Shown: piece by piece, positions 22,789-33,084 of the stretch
Numbering within the stretch: the stretch's first letter is position 1
Layout: every line of letters begins with the position of its first letter
Assembly (NCBI GenBank): GCA_020912385.1
Contig: CP087210.1
Coordinates: forward strand, 3,100,001-3,164,000
Origin: Neofusicoccum parvum
Lineage: Eukaryota > Ascomycota > Dothideomycetes > Botryosphaeriales > Botryosphaeriaceae
Direction: 5' to 3'
DNA: 64,000 nucleotides
Notes under the pieces: model-generated
Told to the model about the DNA's origin: nothing
The model's input: only the letters and a program-made list of their open reading frames with translations
Databases searched by the model: none
Translations under genes and position numbers: made by a program

Positions 22789-24514
22789 CTACCCGACGAC
22801 CATGCCATCAGCATTGACCTGCCTGTCACCAAGCCAGAACCCCTCCTTCAGCGCCGTGTCCCACTCGCTCCGCACCACAGCCTCCCTCTCCGCACTCCTT
22901 GGCTTGAACCCCACACGGTAGGGCTTCGGCAGCGTGTTGACGCCGGGCTCAAAGCCGTCGTCTGACAGGTCGACCTGCTCCGGCTTGCCGTCAGGCCCGA
23001 TGAGGGGCGCGATCTCGTACGCCCAGAGGATCTTCGCCAGCGTGATGAAGAGGCTGTTCTCCGCGAGATGCATGCCGGAGCAGATGCGCCGCCCGGCGCC
23101 GAAGCTGAAGTGGTCCCGCTCGTAGGGATCCGCGGCCGCGGCGTACACGCCCGACTTGTGCGGATGGCCGAGGTAGCGCTCCGGCCGGAACACCTCCGGG
23201 TCCTTGTAGCGCGCAGCGTCGTGGTGGATGGCGTACTGGTTGATGGTGACGACGGTGTTGGCGGGGATCCAGAAGTCCTTGTAGCGGACCGGCTCGGTGG
23301 TGTAGTGCGGCGTGCCGAAGTTGGTGATGGGCCGCATGCGCAGGACTTCCTTCGCAATGGCCCGGATGTAGGGAAGGGCAGCCTCGTCTTCGAACGCCGG
23401 GCTGCGCGCGTCCCCCACGACGGAGGTGAGCTCGGAGTTTGCACGCTCCTGGACTTCGGGGTACGCCGCGAGATACTTGATTGTAGTGTTGAGCGTGCTG
23501 GACGTCGTCTCTGAGCCGGCTTCAATCATGGCTGCAAGGCTGTCAGCATCTGGTGCAAATGAGACCGTGACGGTTGAGCTTACTGCCAGCAACCCACGCA
23601 GCCTGCATCTCCGTGATGTCCTGCTTCTGGTAGTCCGTCTCGATGAACTGCTTGACGAAGCATTCGGGCGCCTTCTTCTCCTCGATCTGCTTAAGCAGAG
23701 TCCGCCAGTACTTTGTCCAGATTGCCGTCTGGCGCATCTGCATCCTGAGCGCCGGCTTTCTCCACCACTGCATCCACGTGGGAAGCTTGGCAAGCGGAGG
23801 AATCAAGTCCGGAAGGAACGCGTTTGTTGGTGGCATGTTGTCCGTGAAGTCCTTCATCAGGCCGTAGACTTCTCTCGTGTCCTCACAATCCTGCTGGTGT
23901 TAGCTGAAGAGTTCAACAGAAGGCCAGCGCTGACTTACAAATTCAGGAATCCGTCTCCCGTAGGTGGAGGTCATGACAACGGAGGTAGTGTACCGCCTGC
24001 AATGGTCATACGTATTGTGCGGCTCTTTGAGAATGTCGTGGAGCAGCTGCTTTGCCTCGAACTCCTGGCTCGGTTTGAACGTGTCCGACGCCTTTGGAGT
24101 CAGAAGCTTGTGGACAATGGCTCTGAGACGCCTCCATCGGGGGCTGTACGTCATGAGCAGGAAGCGCATGTCTCCCGAGATCAGATCTGAGCCAACGGGC
24201 ATTGGCGCCCTGCCCGACGTGGCGGCTGACTGCTTGTCGAATATCTCTTTCACTGCCGCCGGGCTGTTGACAAAAATCCAGTTCTCCCACCCCAGCTGGA
24301 ACGAGAAAAGCTCTCCATACTGATGCGCCCACTCGATGAATTGCCGTTGCGAGCCTGTGGGCTTCAGGAGATGCGCGTGGCCGATGATCGGCAGTTTTCC
24401 GCCAGGCCCAGGAACGGTGCGGAGGCCCTTGGGGGTTGGAGTTTGACGGCGCGACAGGAGGCGGAACAGCAAAACCGCGACAACGGGGAAAATTAAAAGC
24501 GTGACGAGGGCCAT
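22789..24514 (-). CDS. Cytochrome P450 monooxygenase B of the cluster (541 aa)
   Basis: Exons 24514-23939, 23890-23584 and 23531-22789. The start MALVTLLIFPVVAVLLFRLL is a membrane anchor; an in-frame TTG 48 bp upstream is not a credible start. Motifs are VPGPGGKLPIIGH, I-helix EAGSETTSST, EVLR and haem loop FGAGRRICSG with Cys near residue 445. It resembles P450 A through most of its length and is likely an old duplicate, though intron positions differ. It converges with the flavin monooxygenase, and a TGCGGGGC word lies 167 bp upstream of its start. It would act at the ER membrane on a pathway intermediate. Confidence 0.93.
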
Positions 24515-24680
24515 GGTGGGCAGTTCAGGGTCGGGCTGCTCGATTGCTGGGGACAGCTGCAAGGCGCAGTAACTTTAAAAAGATCCAATAGATTTGAAGC
24601 AGCAGCCGGGCACTCTGAAACTCCCGGCGGACCACCGCGGGGTGCTGAAGTAGAACCGCTCGCGGTGTGGGGGACGCAAG

Positions 24681-24688
24681 TGCGGGGC
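24681..24688. promoter_or_regulatory. GCGGGG-core site upstream of P450 B
   Basis: TGCGGGGC, sharing the core of the cluster's ACCCCGCATG words, 167 bp before the P450 B start. Confidence 0.3.
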
Positions 24689-24844
24689 ATTTCTGCACCA
24701 GGACAGACCTTGGAGCAGGTTCCGTCTCATTGCAGTCCTCCGGCCCAGTGCACGCCTCCGCCGTCTTTCTTGGACAAATGGCAATGTGGTTTGCTATCTT
24801 TTGGCCAAGTATCTACACACGCCCTCAGTCATAGACCCCTTCAC

Positions 24845-25828
24845 TCAGACATCCGCCAATGTGATATAGCTGGGTGTGGGCTCGTCATTTGACATGTCCG
24901 CCCATGCGGTCCAATGTTTTCCCACCCGCTGCTGAGCTTCCGCTTCGTCGGCAATTGCAATGGCCAAATCGCCAGCCGAAATCCCATGAAGACGACCGTC
25001 CAGCTCCTTTCCGTCCATGGGATCCCCCTTCAGCGGCAGGTAATCCGTGCCTGTTTCATACTTGCCTGTCCGTTTCCCAGAACGGTACATTGCCGACGGC
25101 GAAACATAGGTCCAGCGAAACGCGGTGTTGCCGTCGAAGAACATGAAGCTCGTTCTGGCGCCGGTGACGAACTCCTTTGACTGGTCGCCGCTGCGGATGT
25201 GGTCCTCGACCTGCTTGATGACGGCCTTTGTTTCCTCGGTCTCCTTCCCAGCTCGCGCGGCAAGGCGGGCGTTGCGGTAGCCGCGGAGACGTGCGCCAAT
25301 GGGGCCCAGCCGCTCTTCCATGTACACCGTATGCGCCTCGCTGTCGGCGATGGCGCGACGGAACGCCAGCCAGAAGTCGGTGGTCTCGGCCGCGCACTGG
25401 AACGACTGCCGCCCGGGGACGTAGAGGCTTCCAGTGCCGCCGACCTGCATGAAGTAGGGGACTTTTGCCAGCCGTGTTGCAAGCACCATCTTGCGCGTCA
25501 CCTCCAGGAACGGCACTTTGGCAGGTCAGCCTGCGCACTCTTCGGCGCCGTTGATCCACTTACTGTACTTGAGCGCTCCGGCGCCCGCCGTGTGGGGCCC
25601 GTACGCATTGACGAGCACATCCACATCCTTGAATGCCGCCGCCAGCTCGTCGATGCTCTGAGCGTCCACGTCGACCTTCCTTGGAGTGTACTTCTCGTGG
25701 GCGCCGATTTTCTCGGGGCTGCGGGACATGCCGATGACGTGATGGCCGCGCTTGATGAGTTCTACGCAAAGGTAGGAACCCGTAAAGCCAGCGGGCCCAA
25801 TGACGCCGACGCGGAGTGACTTCGCCAT
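24845..25828 (-). CDS. NmrA-like NAD(P)-binding protein (311 aa)
   Basis: Exons 25828-25564 and 25515-24845; the short intron contains a GCTGAC branch site and splits the ATG of a Met codon. The N-terminus VGVIGPAGFTGSYLCVELIK is a GxxGxxG Rossmann loop typical of atypical SDRs (NmrA/isoflavone reductase type), and VDVLVNAYGP marks strand 4. There is no YxxxK motif; a Tyr in the PYFMQVGGTGSLY region could serve instead. Members either reduce small molecules or act as redox sensors that bind regulators. In this setting an enzymatic role is more likely. It lies in tandem behind P450 B, 330 bp apart. Confidence 0.88.
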
Positions 25829-26075
25829 TGCCGGGGCTTGAGGAGGTACCGAGCTGTCTGAAAGGACTATGCGCGGGTGCTACCTGGCGACCAGAATCCT
25901 GCACTGCGCTTTTTAAAGTTCCTCTGCGCTTGATCCTTTACCCCACCCGGGTATTGAGGCTGCACCCCACCCATGCCTGCGGTCGGCTGCATATCAGTGG
26001 CTACATCCATGGAAATCTGTGATGTTCGCATTTGGTGCAGCATTCAATGAGGCTAACTCTAAGTATAGGCCAATG

Positions 26076-27180
26076 TCAAGGTCTCTCGTCGTTTGGGATC
26101 TTCTCTTTCGCCGCCCGCTGCATGTCCTCACCCAAGAGGCCCATGAGAATCTGATCCGAGCCTTCTTTTATCCACTGCGCATCGTGGGCTAGCGCTACAT
26201 GTGCACCAAGCTTCTCAAGCTGCTTGATCCGCTCGATGGTGTCTTTGGCCGCAGGAATGTCTGCCTGGAGCGATGTCTTCTGCCCGTTTGGCAAAGAAAA
26301 TATGGCAATCTCACACTCTCCATCAAGGATTTTCCTGTCTCGTCGTAAGGAAGGGTCCCGTCTTGGGATGCACCGTGGTCTTACCTTGAGTGGCAGCAGT
26401 CACTCCCGAGCAGCACCCATGCCCCGCCAGACACGTGGGCCGCTGCGCAGAGGTTGCCCGGCATGTGCCCTGGTGCCTGGATGATGAACAAGCTCCCGTC
26501 GCCAAAGAAATCCATGGCCTTCTCGAAGGGGCCAAAGGGCACCCACGGCCCTTCCAGCTCAGCCCAGCTCTCTGTTGCATTGTCGGGGTCGAAGAAGCTG
26601 CCATCCCACTGCATGGACACGTCCTGGAGATGTCCCGGGGCGCAGAATGCCTTTGTTCCCGGCCCGAAGAATCCAGTTGCGTTCGGAAACGCTTTTCGGA
26701 TCGGCCTGCAGTGGTCCCAGTGTGCATGGCTAAGACATGATGAGCGTTCGGCCCGCAGGGGTCTGAGGAAGGGATTCCTGCCTGAACAAGACGGAGTCTA
26801 TCTGCGTTCGCTCCACCCCGTGCCGGTGCAACTGCTCTTCGATGGATGTCCTGGGCCCGACCGGATGGACGTCTTCGAACATGAACTTTTGGACCCATGG
26901 CGTGTACATGCCCGGGTCCTTCCTGCGCGTTAGCCATTGCGCATTCCATGTTGAACACAAGGGGAAGTACTCCAGTCATTCCGAGGTCCCACAGCACGTG
27001 GCGATTGGCTTTGGCATGGTGGATGTGGAACGCCCAGTTGTACATGCGGAAGCGGTCTTTGCCTGCACCGGCATGGAGCTTGTCCAGCTCTGCCATGAAG
27101 CTTCCCCCATCCAACAGTCGGACCTCAACCTCAGAGGCGGACTGCGGCAGAGAGCCGGTGCCTGTTCCATTCGCACTCAT
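26076..27180 (-). CDS. Metallo-beta-lactamase-fold hydrolase, lactonase-like (316 aa)
   Basis: Exons 27180-26971, 26918-26782, 26729-26385 and 26334-26076. The zinc motif HAHWDH is created by joining exons 2 and 3; GSDCCHS and the C-terminal AHD in HVALAHDAQW supply the further His/Asp ligands expected of N-acyl-homoserine-lactonase-like members. Family members open lactones or lactams hydrolytically. The intron between exons 2 and 3 starts with GC rather than GT (TTCAG|GCAGGA) and ends TCTTAG. The first intron could end at either of two nearby AGs; I used the in-phase one. It is divergent from the dehydrogenase at 27558, with a shared promoter word between them. Confidence 0.88.
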
Positions 27181-27317
27181 GTCGGTCACTGCACACCCGC
27201 CTGCGCTGAAGATGTTCCGATGAAGGGTATGCTCCACTATCGTCGCGGGGCCAGAGACACCCGCCGGCAGGTGAGGGGCTCGACTCAGGGTCCGCTGCGG
27301 GAGGCCGGAACCGGCAA

Positions 27318-27327
27318 CATGCGGGGT
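27318..27327. promoter_or_regulatory. Shared 10-mer, copy 3 (CATGCGGGGT, inverted)
   Basis: Exact reverse complement of ACCCCGCATG, 138 bp upstream of the lactonase-like gene and 231 bp upstream of the divergent dehydrogenase. Confidence 0.45.
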
Positions 27328-27557
27328 AGGTATGCTTATCCCCGCGGCCCCATCTTTCGACCCCGTCCGTGCGCCAGCCACCAGCCATGGGTGCGCTCGG
27401 CAGGCAGTCGGCTCGACCCTACCGGCATGCAGCTGCACCACCCCGTGGCAGGCCCTGGGGCAGTCGGCTGGTGGTCCAGCGCAGACAAAAGCCACATGCC
27501 GGGAGCCTGACCGGAGCACGCAAGCCAGCTTGGCTTTCCACCGAACCAGACTCCAGA

Positions 27558-28591
27558 ATGGCAGCAAACACCAACGGCAATGCAGGGCAGGGAGCATTTG
27601 GCTTCGTCGGTGAGACACTGCCGCCCCAGGCACGACGCGCCCCGGAGTCGATGAGCTGACGCCGCGCCGGACAGGCCTTGGGGCCATGGGCTACCCCATG
27701 GCGTCGCACATCCGCCGCAAGATCCCCGCCACAACACCATTCTACGTCTTCGACCTCAACACGGCCTTCTGCGAGCAGTTCGCCGCCGAGTTCTCGTCCC
27801 ACGGCCCCGTGCACGTTGCCAAATCAGCCAGAGATGTCGCCGAGCACGCCAGCACCATCGTCTCCATCGTCACCGCCTCCCCGCACGTCCGCTCCGTCTA
27901 CCTGGACGAGACGAGCGGCGTTGTGGCGGCCGCGCCGAGCAGCGACCGGCTGATGCTGGAGTGCAGCACCATCGACTTCGAGACCACGCGGGAGATTGGC
28001 AAGGCATTGGCTGAAGCCGGCCGCGGCACCTACGTCGACACGCCCGTGTCCGGCGGTGTTCCGGGCGCAGTGGCCGGGAACCTGGCATTCCTGATCGGCG
28101 CGGAGGAGTCTGCGTCGTTCCGGCAGCGGCTTGACGCGGCCGTTGGCATGATGGGCAGCCCGGAGAAGGTCTTCTACATGGGCGCCCTGGGCAACGGGCT
28201 GGGCGCAAAGCTCACGAACAACTACTGCGCCGGCATCATCAACCTGGTGACGGCCGAGGCGCTCAACTTCGGCATCCGGGCCGGCATCGACAAGCACGCG
28301 CTGGTCAATGCAATCAAGTGCTCCACCGGCAACTCGTTCATGCTGGAGAAGGTGTGTCCCGTGCCGGGCGTGGATCCCGCGGCGCCGAGCAGCAACGACT
28401 ACGAACGCGGGTTCAAGATGTTCATGATGCCGAAGGACATCGGGCTCGCGGTGGACATGGCCGAGAAGCTCGGGGCAAGGGCAACCACAGGCAAGGCAGC
28501 CCTGGAGCTGTACAAGGAGGCGGCGAGCGACCCGAAGATCAGGGACAAGGACGCAAGCAGCGTGTACCGGTTCCTCGGAGGGCCCGAATAG
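27558..28591 (+). CDS. 3-Hydroxyisobutyrate dehydrogenase-like / beta-hydroxyacid dehydrogenase (322 aa)
   Basis: Exons 27558-27609 and 27675-28591. The 65-nt intron interrupts the cofactor loop, and splicing restores FVGLGAMGYPMA. Downstream are the substrate-binding motif DTPVSGGVPGA and the catalytic Lys in GAKLTNNYC, all diagnostic of the beta-hydroxyacid dehydrogenase family. Members oxidise 3-hydroxyacids with NAD(P)+ or reduce semialdehydes. No mitochondrial presequence is evident, so it is probably cytosolic, unlike the valine-degradation enzyme. Lying back-to-back with a lactonase-like gene suggests it handles the hydroxyacid released by ring opening (inference). Confidence 0.93.
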
Positions 28592-28672
28592 CATCTTCAT
28601 AGACCAAAATATGATTCCCAAACTGCCACTCTGCAACAAACGCCATGGTGATGCCAGCGCTGTGAACTGCCC

Positions 28673-28680
28673 TGCGGGGA
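28673..28680. promoter_or_regulatory. GCGGGG-core site upstream of the alpha/beta hydrolase
   Basis: TGCGGGGA lies 153 bp before the ATG at 28833 and has the same core as the other cluster sites. Confidence 0.3.
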
Positions 28681-28832
28681 AGGGAAGTGACGCGCGGGGT
28701 ACTGAAGGTGGGGCTCAAGAGAGAAGCACATGCTGGTACGCTCAAATAAAACAAAACGAGACATCAAGCTCTAATTGCATGTCCTAAAGCTTCCCACTTC
28801 ATCCCAATCCGGCCTCGAAATCCCCGCTGACC

Positions 28833-29756
28833 ATGGCACCCATCATCGACCACGACGGCCGCACGTACATCAAGCACCCGAACGGCCAAACAACCCACTA
28901 CATCTCAGACGACTTCACCGATCCCTGGAAGCCTCACGAGACCATCATCCTGCAGCCCGGCTTCGGGCGCCACGCCGCCTTCTGGCACCACTGGGTGCCG
29001 GCGCTCGCGCGCAAGTACCGGGTGATCCGGCGCGACCTCCGCGGGCACGGCTTCTCGAGCGTGCCCTCGGCCGGCTACGACTACTCGCTCGACACGATCC
29101 TGGGCGAGATCATCGACACGCTCGACCAGCTCGGCCTCAACAAGGTGCACTTCCTCGGCGAGTCGACCAGCGGCATGCTCGCCGAGGCGCTCGCGGCCAA
29201 GCACCCGGAGCGCCTGCTGTCCATCACCGTCTGCTCCAGCCCGACCTACCTGCCCGCCGCCTCCCAGCAGATGCTGGCGCTCGGCCAGGAGAGCTGGCCG
29301 GCCGCGTGCCGCACGCTGGGCGCCAGGGGCTGGGCCGAGGCGCTGTCGCGCGTGCCCGGCACCGTGGCCAACCCCGACCCGGGCTACGTCCGCTGGTGGC
29401 TCGACCAGATCGGCATCCAGAGCGGCGCCGGCCTGGCCGGGTACGCCGAGTTCCTGTCGACCCTGGACGCCCGGCCGTTCCTGAAGGATGTCAAGGTGCC
29501 CATGCTGATCCTGGCGCCCGCCCACAGCGCGGCGACGAAGCTGGAGGAGCAGAAGGGCATACACGAGCAGGTCCCTGGCTCGAGGATCGTGGTCGTCGAG
29601 GGAAATGGCCACGAGATTGTGAGTGTTGCGGTGGAACTACGGGTGAGAATCACTTTGCTGACGTGCTTGCAGTTCACGGAGATGGCCGAGGAATGTCAAC
29701 AAGCAGTGCTGACGTTTCTCGGGGAAATCGATGCACCCAAGATGAAGGCGGGATGA
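28833..29756 (+). CDS. Alpha/beta hydrolase, enol-lactonase-like (289 aa)
   Basis: Exons 28833-29618 and 29673-29756; the 54-nt intron happens to be in frame but has a perfect GTGAGT donor, TGCTGAC branch and TTGCAG acceptor. The oxyanion region is LQPGFGRHAAFWHHW, the nucleophile elbow GEST (GxS), and the late His in GNGHEI. The closest general match is the 3-oxoadipate enol-lactonase/haloperoxidase-like group of cytosolic hydrolases. Two lactone-type hydrolases in one cluster suggest sequential ring opening. It ends 25 bp from the convergent C2H2 regulator. Confidence 0.9.
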   Translation: MAPIIDHDGRTYIKHPNGQTTHYISDDFTDPWKPHETIILQPGFGRHAAFWHHWVPALARKYRVIRRDLRGHGFSSVPSAGYDYSLDTILGEIIDTLDQLGLNKVHFLGESTSGMLAEALAAKHPERLLSITVCSSPTYLPAASQQMLALGQESWPAACRTLGARGWAEALSRVPGTVANPDPGYVRWWLDQIGIQSGAGLAGYAEFLSTLDARPFLKDVKVPMLILAPAHSAATKLEEQKGIHEQVPGSRIVVVEGNGHEIVSVAVELRVRITLLTCLQFTEMAEECQQAVLTFLGEIDAPKMKAG

Positions 29757-29781
29757 TGAGGGAATGCATTTGTGGCTGGGA

Positions 29782-32414
29782 CTACGATGACAGGCTTTGA
29801 TGAGACTTTTCATAGGCAACCGCGAGCTGCATCAACGTATACCCCATCCGCGGCGTCACTGCAAAATGAATGATCAGTAAAATTCCGTGCTGTGGAGGGC
29901 AGACTGCTCACCTCCCCAAACCCACGTGTCTGTCAAGAATGACGCCCACGCGCGGGTGACGGCGGCTGCCAACGAGCCTGTCGAGTCAAAGTCGTATTCC
30001 ATCTCGTCCAAGGCGCCTCGCAGATGGGTGAGGATCCGCTCCTCGTCGTCGTCCGGCGGGTGGGTGGCCGACTCCATCTGCAGCGCATGCACCCACTTGG
30101 ACACGAACAGCACGCTGTCCCACGCCGCCACCGCATGCTCGACGCTCCAGCTCAGCGCCGCCGTCTTCTTGATCAGCAGGTGGCCGAGCTTGACCGGGGT
30201 GGCGAATCCTTCGTACGCCTTGCTGATGGCCTTCGTGAGGAAGTGGCTCCGTGGCTGCGGCGCCGCGACGTAGGACGTCATGGTCGCCGAAACCTCGTCC
30301 AGGTCGTCCGTCAGGAGGATCATCTTGTTGAAGATGCTCCCGTTCCCGAAGAGCCTGACATATGCAATCCTCAGGAGCGCGTAGCAGTTGAAGACGAGCG
30401 GGATGCCGGCGTTGTTGTAGTATGCCGTCTCCGGCGCCTCAACCCGGCCATTTCCAAGGGCAGTGTGCCACCGCAAGAGCGCGGAAAAGGTCGACGCCAG
30501 GATCTCGTTCGCCAGCGGCGGCGCAAACGACTGCACAAACTGCAGGATGTTCCACATGTGGACGTTTGCGGCGTGCGTGATGATCAGCGCGGTGAAGCCG
30601 GAGATCTGCGCCGGTGCGGTCCCGAAGTGCTCCTGGCGGTCGAACAGCGTGGTGACTATGGCCTCGCGCAGGGTGATGTGCTGGCACGATGCGTTTCTGG
30701 AGGCGATGATGTCGTCCCAGAGCTCGGCGGTGCGCGCGTCCCACAGCTTTTCCTCGCTCGGGATCTCGAAGAGCAGGTCCTGGTCGATCGAGAAGACGGG
30801 CGTGGTGCCGTACGTGACGCAGAAGAGATTGCTCATGATGAAGATGCCGCACAGCAGCCGCTTGGTGGACTCGCGGAGGATCCAGTCGTTCCAGCTGAGC
30901 CGGGCGCTCTCCTGCGTGCCCTTCTGCAGCGCCGTGCGCCGCAGCTGGAACTCAATCTTGAAGAAGCCCATCTTCTCCACCGTGGACAGCACCGCCGCCG
31001 GCTGGCCGCTGAACGCCGCATACATGGACAGGAGGAGGCAGCTCTGCACGACCCACAGCGGCCGCGCCGAGGCGTGCGTGGCCGACGTCGACGGGTGGCT
31101 GGAGACTGCGCTGTGCAGCGACGAGCTGGCCAGGTTGTGGAACGCCACTGCGCGCCGCCGGTCCAGTCTGTACAGGGCGCCGATGGCGCATATGGAGAGC
31201 ACGAGCGGCCCCGGCGCCGTGGCCAGGTCCAGCGACGCAAAGTGGATGATGGGGTAGTGGCAATGGAAGCAGGTGATGTACGTTTCCATCAGGCGCTCCA
31301 GCTCCTTGCCTCGGGGGATGGCAGACGTGTCTGGCTCGTCTTTCAGCCGCCCGCGGAGGTCCCGGCACAGGCTTTCGTGCACGGCGTCGTCCACGGCAAG
31401 CTTGGGCGGGCTGGTGACTTTTTCGCGCATCACACGGGGCAGGGTGCGAGACGCAGCACCGGCCGACGGGCTCATGCCCGTCATTGGCAGGCTGGGGGCC
31501 TGCGGCATCGTGTACGGGAAGCTCGGCGGCTGCGGGATGGCCAGGGGGCTGCCCGGGATGGAGTACAGGTCGCGGAGCACCTCGAACGGCACGCCCTCCG
31601 GCAGCGTCTGCGCCGTCTGGCCCAGGAAGAAGTCGCTGTCGAGCAACAGGTCCTGGCCGGCCGGCTGCAGATCTGCGTCGTGGCCCGTGGCCTGTGTCTG
31701 GGCGGCGTCGGACGGCCTCACTGCCGTGTCAAAGGCCATGTGCTCTGCCGCGATGTCCATGGGCGACGGCCCCAGATCCGCCGCCCCGTGCTGGAAGGCG
31801 AATGCCTTCTCGGGCGAGGAGTGCAGTGGCTCGATCGGTCCCTCGGCGGGGCTGGTGTGCTGGCCATGCTCGTCCGGGCCTCGAGACGGCGGATCCGCGT
31901 CCAGGGACGGGAATCCCACGCCGCTGAAGAACGACGGGCTCATCATGCGCGAGAAGGTGATCGGGTACGAGTTGTGGCGCACGGATCCGCCCAGGTCCTG
32001 CGGCGTCGGCGGGCCATGCTGGGAGAACAGGTCGTCCGGAGACGCGCTCTCGCTGGGGTTGCGGCGGGCGGGCGGCGGGGCATGGCGCTGCGGGTTGCCG
32101 TGCGACGAGACGGTCGACGCGCTGTGCGAGGACCGCCGCGATCTGAAGTCGCCGGCGGCGGCGGTCTCGTCGGGGTGCAGCGAGCGCTCGTGGCGGGTGA
32201 CGAGGTCCTTCCGCGCGTACTTCTTGCTGCAGAAGCGGCACGCAAACGGGCGCTCGCGCGTGTGGACGCGCTCGTGGCGGGCGCAGTGCTCGCTGCGCTT
32301 GAACACGCGCGCGCAGTCGCGGCACTTGTAGACGCGGCGCGGGCGGCCGGTCTTGGTGAAGCCAAAGGGGTGCTCGTCAGTGCCGGCCGCGTGGGGAATC
32401 AGGAGGTCTTCCAT
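29782..32414 (-). CDS. C2H2 zinc-finger transcription factor with fungal TF domain (859 aa)
   Basis: Exons 32414-29912 and 29858-29782. Two tandem C2H2 fingers lie at residues ~30-80, starting YKCRDCARVFKRSEHCARH and FACRFCSKKYARKDLVTRH. A long low-complexity Ser/Pro/Gly region follows, then a helical fungal-specific TF domain (around YITCFHCHYPIIHFASLDLA onwards). The short last exon gives a tail TPRMGYTLMQLAV, typical of this group. Earlier in-frame GTG/TTG codons upstream are not used; the first ATG gives MEDLLIPHAAG. Its own promoter carries two ATGCGGGG words, so self-control of the cluster is plausible (inference). It is the best candidate pathway regulator. Confidence 0.9.
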
Positions 32415-33084
32415 GGGTCCGGTGGGGTCGCAACCAAGACTAGGTTTGGTCCGCGGAGGGCGCGTCGCAGCGGCGGTGATGGGGGCAGCTGGTGTACGTG
32501 TAGCCGGCGGGCGGCTGCAGCTTGGGGAAATGCGGGGAAGAGCGGTAGGTTTTAGGCCCCGGGCGATCCGCACGCCTAATGCGGGGAAGGCAGCTCCTGA
32601 TTAAGATCCGAGCGGCGCTGGCGTGCATCCGGCACTGGACGCACATCCGATGCCGTTTGCTGGAGCCTCAGGGTCTGATTGGGCCCAGGGCCCCGCCTGC
32701 ATTGCAACTGGCCGGGCCTCATTGGGCGCCACGCGTGCCACGAGCCATCATGTGTCTGGTTCGGCAGCTCAGACGCGCGCCCCTACGTTAGTTCAGGACG
32801 CAGTGAACACATACCCGGCCTGGCCTGGCGCAGAGTCCAGATCTGGCAGGCACCAGGCGCAAGCCATCCAAGAACTGATGGACGGCGGGCTGTTCGGGTC
32901 GGACTCTGGATGAAGTGGAGCATCGCAAATCCGACGGCTGCATCCCCATGCATGCAGAGCTACAGGCCTTTGAACTATGAGAAAGTGATGGCGGAAAGCC
33001 AAAATCATCGGCACAAAACCGCCTCTCCTCTGCCGGCCCCGCCGCTCCCCGGCCAACACCACGCGGACAACCGCAAGCGCAAGC
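32415..33084. promoter_or_regulatory. Divergent promoter between the two regulators, with two ATGCGGGG words
   Basis: About 670 bp without a gene separate two divergent regulators. ATGCGGGG occurs at 32530-32537 and again at 32579-32586, 42 bp apart, 115-165 bp before the C2H2 factor's ATG. Confidence 0.4.

Noticed and set aside
28775..29800. 341-codon ORF on the plus strand overlapping the alpha/beta hydrolase
   Set aside because: Out-of-frame shadow with Arg/Pro/Ala-rich composition and no fold signature; the other frame carries GEST and GNGH motifs.
30024..32555. 843-codon ORF on the plus strand
   Set aside because: It is antisense to the C2H2 regulator, whose GC-rich coding strand leaves the opposite strand free of stops; it has no motif.
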